Of a DNA stretch of 64,000 bases, positions 38,532-47,541 are shown one piece after another. The DNA lies in the NCBI RefSeq assembly GCF_023721795.1, contig NZ_JAMQYE010000001.1, positions 372,001 through 436,000 on the forward strand, in the 5' to 3' direction. The stretch's first letter is position 1; each line of letters opens with the position of its first letter. This DNA is from Zeimonas sediminis. GTDB lineage: Bacteria > Pseudomonadota > Gammaproteobacteria > Burkholderiales > Burkholderiaceae_E. The notes beneath the pieces are model-generated. The model was not told the DNA's origin and ran no database searches. It saw only the letters and a program-made list of their open reading frames with translations. The position numbers were made by a program, and so were the translations under genes.

Positions 38532-39830
38532 ATGACCAAGACTGGAGTGGCAGGCCTGATCCTCGGCGCGGCGGTTCTCGCGGCCGGCGGCGCCTGGTGG
38601 TTCACGAAGAACGGGGGCGAGGTCGCCCCGCAGTACCGGACGGCGAGCGTCGAGCGAGGCCAGATCGTCGCGACGATCAGCGCGTCGGGAACGATCAACC
38701 CGGTGGGCAGCGTGTCGGTCGGCTCCCAGATCTCCGGCCAGCTGCGCGAGGTGCTGGTCGACTTCAACAGCGAGGTGCGCGCCGGCCAGGTGCTCGCGCG
38801 AATCGACCCGGAGACTTTCCGGCACCGGCTCGCCCAGGCCGAGGCCGATCTGCTCGCGACCCGGGCGCAGGTGGCCGTGCAGCAGGCCCAGATCGAGGCG
38901 CGCCGGGCCGAGCTCGCCCGCGTCGAGGTGAACCTCGACGAGTCGCGGCGCGACCTCGATCGCAAGCGCGACCTCGCGCAGCGCGGCTTCATCTCGACCG
39001 CCGAGGTCGACCGCGCGGCCGCGCTGGTGCGCGCCCAGCAGCAGGAGCTCGCCGCGGGCCGGGCGGCGATCGAGGTCGCGATCGCCCAGCGGCGCAACAC
39101 CGAGGCGGTGGTGCGGCAGCGCGAGGCGGCGGTGGCGGCAGCCCGGGTGGATCTCGACCGCACCGTGATCCGCAGCCCGGTGGACGGCGTGGTGATCAAG
39201 CGCTCGGTCGACGCCGGGCAGACGGTGGCCGCCAGCCTGCAGGCGCCCGAGCTGTTCGTGATCGCCCGCAACCTGCGCGACATGCAGGTGGACACCAGCA
39301 TCGACGAGACCGACATCGGCCGGATCGAGGTCGGCCAGAAGGCGAGCTTCACCGTCGACGCGCATCCCGGGCGCCGCTTCGAGGGCACGGTGTCCCAGCT
39401 GCGGATGGCCGCGACCAACGTGCAGAACGTGATCACCTACAACGTGATCGTCACCTTCTCGAACGCCGAGGGGCTGCTGCTGCCCGGCATGACCGCCAAC
39501 GTGCGGGTCGTCGCCGAGCGGCGCGACGAGGTGCTGAAGGTTCCCAATGCGGCGCTGCGGCTGCGCATCCCCGGCCTCACCGATCGCGACACGGCTGAGG
39601 CGGGGCAGGGCGCCCGCAGCGGCGCTACGGGGCAAGGCGGGGCGCGCGGCCGCAGCGCGCGCCTGTGGCTGCTGGAAAACGGCGAGCCGCGGTCGATCGA
39701 GGTTCGGACCGGCCTCGGCGACGGCTCCAGCACCGAGGTGCATTCCCCCGAGCTCGCCGAGGGTGCGCAGGTGATCGTCGGCCTGCAGCCGGCGACCGGC
39801 CGCGGCCGGCCCGCGCTGCGGATGTTCTGA
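38532..39830 (+). CDS. MacA-type efflux periplasmic adaptor
   Basis: 432 residues. An N-terminal membrane anchor (about 7-23), lipoyl/barrel halves and an alpha-helical coiled coil (about 100-205), with VDGVVIKRSVDAGQTVAAS marking the second lipoyl half. The C-terminal region includes a Gly/Ala/Arg-rich loop (about 356-378). Partner of the ABC components that follow with a 1-bp overlap. Confidence 0.92.
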   Translation: MTKTGVAGLILGAAVLAAGGAWWFTKNGGEVAPQYRTASVERGQIVATISASGTINPVGSVSVGSQISGQLREVLVDFNSEVRAGQVLARIDPETFRHRLAQAEADLLATRAQVAVQQAQIEARRAELARVEVNLDESRRDLDRKRDLAQRGFISTAEVDRAAALVRAQQQELAAGRAAIEVAIAQRRNTEAVVRQREAAVAAARVDLDRTVIRSPVDGVVIKRSVDAGQTVAASLQAPELFVIARNLRDMQVDTSIDETDIGRIEVGQKASFTVDAHPGRRFEGTVSQLRMAATNVQNVITYNVIVTFSNAEGLLLPGMTANVRVVAERRDEVLKVPNAALRLRIPGLTDRDTAEAGQGARSGATGQGGARGRSARLWLLENGEPRSIEVRTGLGDGSSTEVHSPELAEGAQVIVGLQPATGRGRPALRMF

Positions 39831-40642
39831 TGCCGGCTGCGCTGATCGCGGTCCGCGACCTGGTCAAGACCTACCGGATCGGGGCGGGCGAGGTCAGGGC
39901 GCTCGACGGCGTGTCGCTCGAGATCGCGCGCGGCGAATGCGTGGCGGTCATGGGGCCGTCGGGTTCGGGCAAGTCGACCTTCATGAACGTGCTGGGCTGC
40001 CTCGACACGCCGGACTCGGGAAGCTACCGGCTCGACGGGCAGCAGGTCACGGGCCTGTCCGACGACGCGCTCGCCGCGATCCGCAACCGCAGCATCGGCT
40101 TCGTGTTCCAGCAGTTCAACCTGCTGGCGCGCACCCGGGCGATCGACAACGTCGCGCTGCCGATGCTCTACGCCGGCGTCGGACGCGCCGAGCGCGAGCG
40201 CCGCGCCCGCGCCCGGCTCGAGCAGGTCGGGCTCGGCGACCGGCTCGAGCACACCGCCGCCCAGCTGTCGGGCGGCCAGCAGCAGCGAGTGGCGATCGCC
40301 CGGGCGCTGGTCAACGACCCGCTGCTCCTGCTGGCCGACGAGCCCACCGGCGCGCTCGACACCCGGACCTCGCTCGAGGTGATGGCGCTGCTTCAGACCC
40401 TGAACCGGGCCGGACAGACGGTGGTGTTCGTCACGCACGAGGCCGAGGTCGCGCGCTTCGCGTCGCGGATCGTGCGTTTTCGCGACGGCCGCATCGAGAG
40501 CGACGAGCGCGCGGCGCCGGCCGATGCGGTGTCGCTCGCCGCCGCGCCCCGCCATGCGACCGGCGTCGAGCCGCGGACACCCGATGTCGAGCAGGGACCG
40601 GGCGGATCCAGCGTCGCGGCATCGGGCCGCGAGGCGAGCTGA
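39830..40642 (+). CDS. MacB-type ABC transporter ATPase
   Basis: 270 residues. Walker [10 protein letters not shown], signature [15 protein letters not shown], Walker [14 protein letters not shown], switch His in [10 protein letters not shown]. In typical MacB the ATPase and permease are fused; here they are separate genes. The last 45 residues form an extra Ala/Gly-rich tail with no family counterpart. Confidence 0.93.
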   Translation: MPAALIAVRDLVKTYRIGAGEVRALDGVSLEIARGECVAVMGPSGSGKSTFMNVLGCLDTPDSGSYRLDGQQVTGLSDDALAAIRNRSIGFVFQQFNLLARTRAIDNVALPMLYAGVGRAERERRARARLEQVGLGDRLEHTAAQLSGGQQQRVAIARALVNDPLLLLADEPTGALDTRTSLEVMALLQTLNRAGQTVVFVTHEAEVARFASRIVRFRDGRIESDERAAPADAVSLAAAPRHATGVEPRTPDVEQGPGGSSVAASGREAS

Positions 40643-40663
40643 TCGGCTCGCCGGAGCTTAGCG

Positions 40664-41896
<1,233 letters not shown>

Positions 41897-41908
41897 GGCG
41901 GCGCAGGC

Positions 41909-42721
41909 TCAGGCCAGCGCGACGTCGAGGAAGAACATCAGCCCGAAGCCGACGAACAGCGCCGCGGTGGCCGAATCGCCGAAGCCGGCCCGGTGGGTCT
42001 CGGGAATCACCTCGTCGCTGATCACGAACAGCATCGTGCCGCCGGCGAAGGCCAGCGCGAGCGGCAGCAGCGCCTGCGAGATCGACAGCAGGCCCGCGCC
42101 GGCCAGCGCGCCGGCGATCTCGACCAGGCCGGTCAGCGCCGCCACGCCGAGCGCCTGCAGGCGCGAATAGCCGAGGCCGGCGAGCGACATCGCCACCGCC
42201 AGTCCCTCGGGCAGGTTCTGCAGGCCGATGCCGAGCGTCACGCCCAGCCCGATTCGCTCGTCGCCGCTCGCGGCGCCCACGCCCATCGACAGGCCCTCGG
42301 GGAAGTTGTGCAGGGCGATCGCCATGACGAAGAGCCACACTCGCGCGAGCCGCGAGCGGCCCGGGCCCTCGTGGCCCTTCTCGAAGTGCTCGTGGGGCAG
42401 CATCCGGTGCAGGCCGAACATCGCGAGGCCGCCGGCCATCATCGCCGCCACGACGGCCCCGGCGCCGGACTTCGGGCCGCCGAACAGCGGTTCGGCCAGC
42501 TCCAGGCCCGGCAGCAACAGCGAGAAGACGGTCGCGGCGAGCATCACGCCGGCCGCGAAGGCGAGCATCGCGTTGGCGGCGCGCTCGGAGAGCCGGCCGA
42601 CGAACAGGGCGGGCAGGGCGCCCGCGGTGGTGGCGAGGAAGCCGCCGACGGTGGCGGCCAGCGCCGCGGCGAGCAACGGCGACGAGGCGGAGATGGCGGC
42701 GAAACCGGCGAGCGGATCCAT
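41909..42721 (-). CDS. ZIP family metal transporter (GufA-like)
   Basis: 270 residues with about eight membrane segments. Metal-binding helices IV and V carry HNFPEGLSMGVG and QNLPEGLAVA. A His/Glu-rich loop (HRMLPHEHFEKGHEG, about 105-119) lies between segments. Imports Zn2+ or other divalent ions. Convergent with the MacB-type permease, 12 bp apart. Confidence 0.93.
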   Translation of the reverse strand: MDPLAGFAAISASSPLLAAALAATVGGFLATTAGALPALFVGRLSERAANAMLAFAAGVMLAATVFSLLLPGLELAEPLFGGPKSGAGAVVAAMMAGGLAMFGLHRMLPHEHFEKGHEGPGRSRLARVWLFVMAIALHNFPEGLSMGVGAASGDERIGLGVTLGIGLQNLPEGLAVAMSLAGLGYSRLQALGVAALTGLVEIAGALAGAGLLSISQALLPLALAFAGGTMLFVISDEVIPETHRAGFGDSATAALFVGFGLMFFLDVALA

Positions 42722-42878
42722 CCGGCGATTCTAGTCCCGGCGGCCTCCGCGCACGGATCGCGGCCGGCCGACCGACTTGTCATTGGGACCCGTCGAGTCG
42801 CATCCTCGGACTATCAGTACAGCGAAAACTGTCTATGATCTCGGGACATAACAAACATCACCAACGAGGAGCCGGAAC

Positions 42879-43289
42879 ATGGACGCAGTCAAGAATTTCG
42901 CCCCCCTGCTTGGTCGCTTCCTGATCGGGGCCTTCTTCATTCCCTATGGCTGGACCAAGCTCTTCGGCTACGCGGGCACGGTCGCCTTCGCGACCAAGGC
43001 CGGCCTGCCGATGCCCAGCCTGGGGGTCGCGGTGGCGATCGCCGTCGAGCTGCTGTGCGGGTTGGCCGTGCTGATCGGCTGGCAGACCCGGATCGCCGCG
43101 GCCATCCTCGCGGTGTTCACCGTCGTGGCTTCCCTGTACTTCCACGCCTACTGGAGCTTCCCGGTCGAGCAGCAGATGGTGCAGTCCTTGCTCTTCAAGA
43201 AGAACATGGCGATCGTCGGCGGCCTGCTGTTCCTGGTGGGCTGGGGCGCCGGCGCCTTCTCGGTCGACGGCAAGCGCAAGTCTGGCTGA
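42879..43289 (+). CDS. DoxX family membrane protein
   Basis: 136 residues, four membrane segments, N-terminal GRFLIGAFFIPYGWTKL typical of DoxX/YphA proteins. Members are associated with oxidative and thiol stress in several bacteria. Good ribosome site (CGAGGAG). A -10-like TATGAT lies about 45 bp upstream. Confidence 0.9.
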   Translation: MDAVKNFAPLLGRFLIGAFFIPYGWTKLFGYAGTVAFATKAGLPMPSLGVAVAIAVELLCGLAVLIGWQTRIAAAILAVFTVVASLYFHAYWSFPVEQQMVQSLLFKKNMAIVGGLLFLVGWGAGAFSVDGKRKSG

Positions 43290-43375
43290 CGAACCGCGCG
43301 CCCGGCGGCGGCCGGCACCGCACCGGGCTTGCGCGCGGCCAAGGTCCGGCGCGCAGGCGCTGTTAGGCTGAGCGC

Positions 43376-44257
43376 ATGTCAGAGCCGATTGCACGCCCCG
43401 GGGCGCCGACCAATGCGGAGGTGGCCGCGCAGTTGCGCGAGATGGCGCAGCTGCTCGAGTCGCAGCACGCCAATCCTTTCCGCGTCGCCGCCTATATTCG
43501 CGGCGCCGACACGATCGAATCGCTGTCGGAGCCCGTGGCGGGCATCTTCGAAGCCCGGGGGCCCGAAGGGCTCGACGCGCTGCCTGCGATCGGGGAGGGG
43601 CTCGCGGCGGCGATCGCCGAGATCCTGATTACCGGGTCATGGTCCCAGCTGGAACGCCTGCGCGGCAGCATCGACGCGGCGGCGGTCTTCGAGCAGGTTC
43701 CCGGCGTGGGCAGCGAGCTGGCGCACGCGATCCACGACACCCTGCACGTGGACACGCTTGAGGCGCTGGAACTCGCCTGCAAGGACGGCAGGCTGGAGCA
43801 GGTGCCGGGCGTGGGCGAACGCCGCGCTCAGGCGATCTGCGATTCGGTGTCGGCGATCCTGGACCGGCGGCGCGGCGCGCGACGCCGTGCCCGGCCAGTG
43901 CCCGCCAGCGAAGAGCCGCCGGTGCGCCTGCTGCTGGACGTCGATCGCGACTACCGGGAAAAGGCGGCCGCCGGCAAGCTGCCGAAGATCGCGCCGAAGC
44001 GGTTTAATCCCTCCGGCGAGGCCTGGTTGCCGATCATGCACGCCAACCGCGAGGGCTGGCATTTCACGGTGATGTACTCGAACACGGCGCGCGCGCACGA
44101 TCTGCACAAGACCCACGACTGGGTCGTCATCTACTTCTACGACGACGAGCACGCCGAGCGGCAACACACGGTGGTCACCGAGACGCGGGGCAGCCTCGAA
44201 GGCCTGCGCGTGGTTCGCGGCCGCGAGGCGGATTGCCTGCGGGAAGCCCGGCGATGA
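43376..44257 (+). CDS. stand-alone PolX-like helix-hairpin-helix protein
   Basis: 293 residues. The N-terminal 160 residues match the lyase/HhH front end of bacterial DNA polymerase X: NAEVAAQLREMAQLLESQ, NPFRVAAYIRGADTIESL, then three HhH-like turns at LPAIGEGLAAAI, VPGVGSELAHAI and VPGVGERRAQAI. No nucleotidyltransferase or PHP domain follows; instead a C-terminal segment of about 110 residues (VRLLLDVDRDYREKAA, WHFTVMYSNTARAHDL, DWVVIYFYDD) with no family I can name. It should bind DNA and may act in repair. Its 3' end overlaps a convergent small ORF by 83 bp. Confidence 0.85.
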   Translation: MSEPIARPGAPTNAEVAAQLREMAQLLESQHANPFRVAAYIRGADTIESLSEPVAGIFEARGPEGLDALPAIGEGLAAAIAEILITGSWSQLERLRGSIDAAAVFEQVPGVGSELAHAIHDTLHVDTLEALELACKDGRLEQVPGVGERRAQAICDSVSAILDRRRGARRRARPVPASEEPPVRLLLDVDRDYREKAAAGKLPKIAPKRFNPSGEAWLPIMHANREGWHFTVMYSNTARAHDLHKTHDWVVIYFYDDEHAERQHTVVTETRGSLEGLRVVRGREADCLREARR

Positions 44258-44399
44258 CCAGGCCGCGGCGCAGGTAGGTCGGGTGGTCGAGCGATCGAAG
44301 GCCGGACGAGGAGAAGTCGGTCGACCAGGCGGGCTCGGGGGCAGTGGCCAGATTGGCGTCGGTGATCAGGCCGCGGACGAAATCGACGAGTCGGTTCAT
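44175..44399 (-). CDS. small ORF behind a LexA box (74 residues, unrecognised)
   Basis: ATG at 44397-44399 with a strong ribosome site (AAAGGAGA, 7 bp before it). The N-terminus MNRLVDFVRGLITDANLA could be an amphipathic helix; the rest is Ser/Leu/Arg/Pro-rich with no recognised family. The last 83 bp lie antisense to the PolX-like gene. The promoter holds a perfect CTGT-N8-ACAG LexA site, so damage-induced expression is expected. Since the C-terminal half looks less protein-like, the coding call is moderate, but promoter and ribosome site are unusually good. Confidence 0.55.
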   Translation of the reverse strand: MNRLVDFVRGLITDANLATAPEPAWSTDFSSSGLRSLDHPTYLRRGLVIAGLPAGNPPRGREPRAGLRGCPASR

Positions 44400-44422
44400 G
44401 TCTGTCTCCTTTGCTGAGAAAG

Positions 44423-44451
44423 ACTGTACGAAAAAACAGTATTCGCCGCAA
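44423..44451 (-). promoter_or_regulatory. LexA-box promoter (SOS)
   Basis: On the minus strand: -35 TTGCGG (44446-44451), 17-bp spacer, -10 TACAGT (44423-44428). A LexA operator CTGT-N8-ACAG spans 44424-44439, between and over the -10, with TACTGT on its left arm as in the E. coli consensus. The site is AT-rich inside (N8 is TTTTTCGT). It faces the 74-residue ORF; the divergent GNAT gene starts 75 bp away and could also be affected. Confidence 0.75.
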
Positions 44452-44513
44452 GGGGCGGTGTTGGCTGCTGCGCCGTGCGGGCCGGCGGCGCTGGCGACGG
44501 GATCGGGGCTGCG

Positions 44514-44993
44514 ATGAGGCCGGAAGCCGCGATCCGGGCCGCGGAGTTTCCGCCGGACGCCGCCACGGTTCGCGCGCTGTTCACCGAATACGCCGAAGGT
44601 CTGGGCGTCGATCTGTGCTTCCAGGGCTTCGACGAGGAACTGGCCGGGCTCCCCGGCAAGTACGCGAGGCCGGCCGGTTGCGTGCTGCTGGCCTGGTCCG
44701 GCCGCGAGGCCGTCGGCTGCGTGGCCATGCGGCCGATCGACGCCTCGCGCTGCGAGATGAAGCGGCTCTACGTGCGGCCGGGCGCCCGGGGCGGGCTGGG
44801 GCGGCAGCTTGTCGAGCGGGTCTGCGCGGAAGCGCGCGCGGCCGGGTACCGGCAGATCTGCCTCGACACATTGCCGAGCATGGTCGCCGCGGCCAGGCTG
44901 TACGAGAGCATGGGTTTCGCGCCGATCGATCCGTACGTGTTCAATCCGGTGGCCGGGGTGCGATTCCTCGGCCTGGAGCTGATGCAGGCCTGA
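44514..44993 (+). CDS. GNAT family N-acetyltransferase
   Basis: 159 residues from ATG 44514. GNAT core: EMKRLYVRPGARGGLGRQLVE for strand 4 and the acetyl-CoA loop, then LDTLPSMVAAARLYESMGF near the C-terminus. Small-molecule or protein amine acetylation; substrate unknown. A GTG at 44475 would add 13 residues but lacks a ribosome site. Confidence 0.88.
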   Translation: MRPEAAIRAAEFPPDAATVRALFTEYAEGLGVDLCFQGFDEELAGLPGKYARPAGCVLLAWSGREAVGCVAMRPIDASRCEMKRLYVRPGARGGLGRQLVERVCAEARAAGYRQICLDTLPSMVAAARLYESMGFAPIDPYVFNPVAGVRFLGLELMQA

Positions 44994-45029
44994 ATTGCGC
45001 ATAATGTATATTATGTCAAATCAGCAATT
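44993..45029 (+). promoter_or_regulatory. nested palindrome with -10-like core
   Basis: A perfect 16-bp palindrome CATAATGTATATTATG (45000-45015) is nested in a second inverted repeat, AATTGC (44993-44998) and GCAATT (45024-45029). The stretch is far more AT-rich than its surroundings. It overlaps an ATG at 45013. It resembles a dimeric repressor operator covering a promoter. Confidence 0.5.
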
Positions 45030-45651
45030 GAGCACGCCCCAGTGCCGGATCGTCGCCCGGCTGGCGCCGCTCGTCGACCGATGCTTGGCCCCCTGCCTCG
45101 CGGTCCGGATATAACCGTTCTGGTGTCGCTTCGAACGGAGGCCATCGTTCCAGGCCTCGCAGCGGCAGTCGGAGTCGTCCGTGAATCCCGAAGGCCTTCA
45201 ATTCGTACCCGTGAGTGTCGACGAGGCGCGCGATGCGCTCGATCGCTTCGTCGTCGAGCCCCGCCGATCGGTCGAGAATCCCGCGAAGATGCGCGCGCCC
45301 GAGGACCCGTCGGAACTCGTGCTCTCCGAGGTCGCCCTGCGCTGGCGCGCCGATCTCCCGGACCACGTCCGGCCGATCGCCCTCGTTCGCGATTTCGCGC
45401 GGATCACCAACCGCATCGCCCAGTTGTGGCCCGATGCGGCCCGATGCGTGCGATACCTCGACTCGCTGGTTTTCAGCGATCGCTCCGCGCGGCGTGGCTT
45501 CCCGGAGGAAGTCGGCCTCGAGATCGCGGTGCTGCGCGAGCACCGCATGTCTGCGGGCGGTTCGGGCACGGTCGGTCAGCCTTCCGATGCGTGGGCGCAG
45601 GTGGAGGGGTTCGAGCGGATCGACCGGCGAGGCGCGCCGAAGGGCGCCTGA
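45013..45651 (+). pseudogene. possible stop-interrupted ORF: short front segment, TAA, then the 156-codon frame
   Basis: The ATG at 45013 opens a frame of 33 codons ending in TAA near 45112-45114; the same reading frame continues without further stops into the 156-codon ORF that starts at GTG 45181. Either a once longer gene has acquired a stop or the second start is authentic and the first segment is chance. No homologue was recognised that would decide this. Confidence 0.3.
45181..45651 (+). CDS. hypothetical protein (156 residues), unrecognised
   Basis: GTG start at 45181 with GGAG about 8 bp before. The chain looks like a soluble helical protein (VSVDEARDALDRFVV, VLSEVALRWRADLPDHV, LVRDFARITNRIAQLW) with a charged C-terminus. 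Third-position G+C is high but a little lower than in neighbouring genes. A longer antisense frame over the same region is Arg/Pro-rich and looks like a shadow. See the entry on the interrupted ORF for an upstream in-frame segment. Confidence 0.5.
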   Translation: MNPEGLQFVPVSVDEARDALDRFVVEPRRSVENPAKMRAPEDPSELVLSEVALRWRADLPDHVRPIALVRDFARITNRIAQLWPDAARCVRYLDSLVFSDRSARRGFPEEVGLEIAVLREHRMSAGGSGTVGQPSDAWAQVEGFERIDRRGAPKGA

Positions 45652-45975
45652 GGCCCCTTCCCGCGCCGATCGGGGCGACACGCGAGCCGATCGCCTCGAT
45701 GGCGCCCTCCTGGATGCCGTCCTAGGCGGGGGGCGGACCGGTTTCACGCTCGGGCACACGGATGGCTCGGGCAAGGATGCCTTGATCGGAATCGCGGCCC
45801 ACCCCAGGCCGTCGACAGGCACCGCAGTCTCGGGAGTTCCGCCTCACCCCACGGTCACGAAGCGCTCCCGCGGCCCCGGGTCACGCCGCGCGGCGCCAGG
45901 CATGGCATCGCCGGGGTTCAAGGGCGGAGAGTGCCCGGGTCCGCCCGGTTCTGGATTCGGCAGCCTCCGCGGACC
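45652..45975. other. non-coding stretch before the sulfur operon
   Basis: About 320 bp with no convincing gene on either strand; open frames here are short or Arg/Pro-rich. Nothing is recognised in it until the promoter and operator of the sulfur operon at its right end. Confidence 0.5.
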
Positions 45976-46017
45976 TTGTCATCGCGAACTTCGCTTCTGT
46001 ATACTCTAAGGAGTATA
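45976..46017 (+). promoter_or_regulatory. promoter and palindromic operator of the sulfur operon
   Basis: -35 TTGTCA (45976-45981), 18-bp spacer, -10 TATACT (46000-46005). A perfect palindrome TATACTC-TAAG-GAGTATA (46000-46017) begins at the -10 and ends on the first A of an ATG. A dimeric repressor there would block transcription. ArsR-type persulfide sensors (BigR/YgaV class) control similar permease-rhodanese operons in other bacteria, so such a regulator is likely, but none is encoded in the window. Confidence 0.65.
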
Positions 46018-46034
46018 TGAAGCCAGGAGTTCCG

Positions 46035-46568
46035 ATGTCGTACGCCGTTCCGTCCTCGGGCCACCGGCCCGTCAAGCCGTTCTGGCCGCCCTTTGCCGCA
46101 GGCGTGGCCCTCGGCCTGGTGCTGCTGCTCACTTTCGTTTTGACCGGCCACGGTCTCGGCGCCACAGGGGCGTCCACGCGCCTCGCCGCCTGGCTGGGCA
46201 TGGAGGTCGCGCCGGCCGCGACCACGGCCAACGAGTACCTCGGCCCGATGACCGAGGGCGGTAACCCCCTCTCCTCCTGGATCAGCTGGCAGGTGGTCGG
46301 CGTGGCGATCGGCGCGCTGGTCGCCGCCTTCCTGGGCGGACGGCTGCGGATCCAGTTCGACGGCGCGCGCAGCGTCGGCACCGGCAAGCGCGTCGTCACC
46401 GCCCTGGTCGGCGGCCTGCTGTCGGGCTTCGGGGCACGGGTCGCGGCCGGCTGCACCAGCGGGCTCGGGCTGTCGGGCGCGGCCACGCTGGGCATCGCCG
46501 CCTTCGTGTTCCTCGGTACCTTCTTCGTGTTCGGCCTGGTCGTCAGCCGCCTGGTCAGGGGAGTCTGA
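46035..46568 (+). CDS. YeeE/YedE-type sulfur permease half (PmpA-like)
   Basis: 177 residues from ATG 46035, chosen because AGGAG sits 6 bp before it; the ATG at 46017 lies only a few bases after the predicted transcript start. Four membrane segments and the conserved cysteine in ARVAAGCTSGLGLSGAA. Such proteins pass thiosulfate or other sulfane-sulfur species through the inner membrane using cysteine relays. Its second half is the next gene. Confidence 0.9.
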   Translation: MSYAVPSSGHRPVKPFWPPFAAGVALGLVLLLTFVLTGHGLGATGASTRLAAWLGMEVAPAATTANEYLGPMTEGGNPLSSWISWQVVGVAIGALVAAFLGGRLRIQFDGARSVGTGKRVVTALVGGLLSGFGARVAAGCTSGLGLSGAATLGIAAFVFLGTFFVFGLVVSRLVRGV

Positions 46569-46569
46569 G

Positions 46570-47196
46570 ATGTTTCCTTTCTACGATGCGGGCGCGATCT
46601 CCGCGCTGGTGTGCGGTGCCCTGTTCGGCTTCGTGCTCGAGAACTCGGGCTTCGGCAGTCCCTGCAAGCTGACCGCGCAGTTCCGGCTGAGCGACTGGTC
46701 GGTGCTCAAGGTGATGTTCACCGCGATCGTCGTCGCAGCCACCGGCCTGTGGCTGATGCGAGTCGCCGGCCTGATGGAGGCCGACGCGGTCTACGTGCCC
46801 ACCTCGCTGCTGGTCGCGTCGGCGATCGGCGGCGCGCTGGTCGGCGCCGGCTTCGCGGTGGGCGGCTACTGCCCCGGCACCTCGGTCGTCGGGATGTTTT
46901 CCGGACGGATCGACGCGCTGGTGTTCATCGTCGGCCTGGTGCTCGGCACATTCGTGTTCGCGGGGCTCTACGGCCCGGCGATCGAGGCGATCATGGCCAT
47001 GGGCGAGGTCCAGACCGGCGACACCTTCAGCGATGCCTGGGGCATTCCCGACTGGTTGCTGATCGCGATCATGGCGGTCGCGCTGGTGGCGGTGTTCCAT
47101 TTCGGCAGTTGGTTCGAGCGGCGCAGCCGCGGACCGGTCGCGGCCGACGAGGCGGTCGCCGGAGCCGGCCCGGCCGACGTCAGCGACCGTGCCTGA
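46570..47196 (+). CDS. YeeE/YedE-type sulfur permease half (PmpB-like)
   Basis: 208 residues, one base after the first half. About five membrane segments; conserved cysteines in GFGSPCKLTAQ and GGYCPGTSVVG. Together with the preceding gene equals one full YeeE-like transporter. A charged C-terminal tail follows the last segment. Confidence 0.92.
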   Translation: MFPFYDAGAISALVCGALFGFVLENSGFGSPCKLTAQFRLSDWSVLKVMFTAIVVAATGLWLMRVAGLMEADAVYVPTSLLVASAIGGALVGAGFAVGGYCPGTSVVGMFSGRIDALVFIVGLVLGTFVFAGLYGPAIEAIMAMGEVQTGDTFSDAWGIPDWLLIAIMAVALVAVFHFGSWFERRSRGPVAADEAVAGAGPADVSDRA

Positions 47197-47226
47197 TTTC
47201 TTTAATTACTCCAGGGAGTGTCACTC

Positions 47227-47541
47227 ATGAGCAGGAAATCCTCGAGGCAGGGCCTCGCGCAGGCGCTTTCGGCCCTGACCGTGGCGGCGGCCATGGTCGC
47301 GCCCGCCCCGGCCGCGATGGCGCAGGCGCAGGCGCAGAGCCAGACCCAGACCCAGACCCAGACCCAGACGCAGGCCCAGGAAAAGGCCCGCACCCAGGCC
47401 CAGGAGCGCGAAGCCGCTTCCGGCAAGGCCGCCAACCCGTGCGGGCCGGCAAACCCCTGTGGCCCGGGCAAGAAAAAGAAGAAGAAGGGCTCGGACAACC
47501 CCTGCGGGCCGGGCAATCCGTGCGCGCCGAAGAAGAACTGA
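47227..47541 (+). CDS. secreted small protein with Gln/Thr and NPCGP repeats
   Basis: 104 residues. A signal peptide (about 1-32) ends AAMA-Q. Then a Gln-Ala and Gln-Thr repeat tract (about 33-60), a charged linker, and a C-terminal part with four repeats: NPCGP, NPCGP, NPCGP and NPCAP, two before and two after a run of six Lys. These four Cys are the only cysteines. The start is ATG 47227 with AGGGAG ahead. Exported cysteine repeats inside a sulfur operon suggest a persulfide or metal carrier; this is inference. Repeats of this kind occur in other proteobacterial small proteins of unknown role. Confidence 0.8.
   Translation: MSRKSSRQGLAQALSALTVAAAMVAPAPAAMAQAQAQSQTQTQTQTQTQAQEKARTQAQEREAASGKAANPCGPANPCGPGKKKKKKGSDNPCGPGNPCAPKKN
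47341..47370 (+). repeat. hexanucleotide repeat inside the NPCGP gene
   Basis: Five tandem copies of CAGACC (the last with G for C) encode the Gln-Thr tract. Slippage would change length by two residues per unit without shifting the frame. Confidence 0.85.

Noticed and set aside
36369-39743. Minus-strand open frame of 1124 codons
   Set aside because: Antisense to the ankyrin, FAD monooxygenase and MacA-like genes, all of which have clear motifs; no start signal or domain on the minus strand.
42797-42837. OxyR-type site before doxX
   Set aside because: Two ATAG elements are 22 bp apart on the minus strand, as OxyR needs, but the other two tetranucleotides do not match.
44137-44451. 104-codon minus-strand frame over the LexA box
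   Set aside because: Its start lies upstream of the promoter; the frame beginning at 44399 has the ribosome site.
45016-45822. 268-codon minus-strand frame
   Set aside because: Arg/Pro-rich, no ribosome site, and antisense to a frame with a more protein-like sequence and higher G/C at third positions.
47341-47370. Tandem repeat as CRISPR or intergenic satellite
   Set aside because: It is a coding repeat inside a signal-peptide protein, with no spacers.
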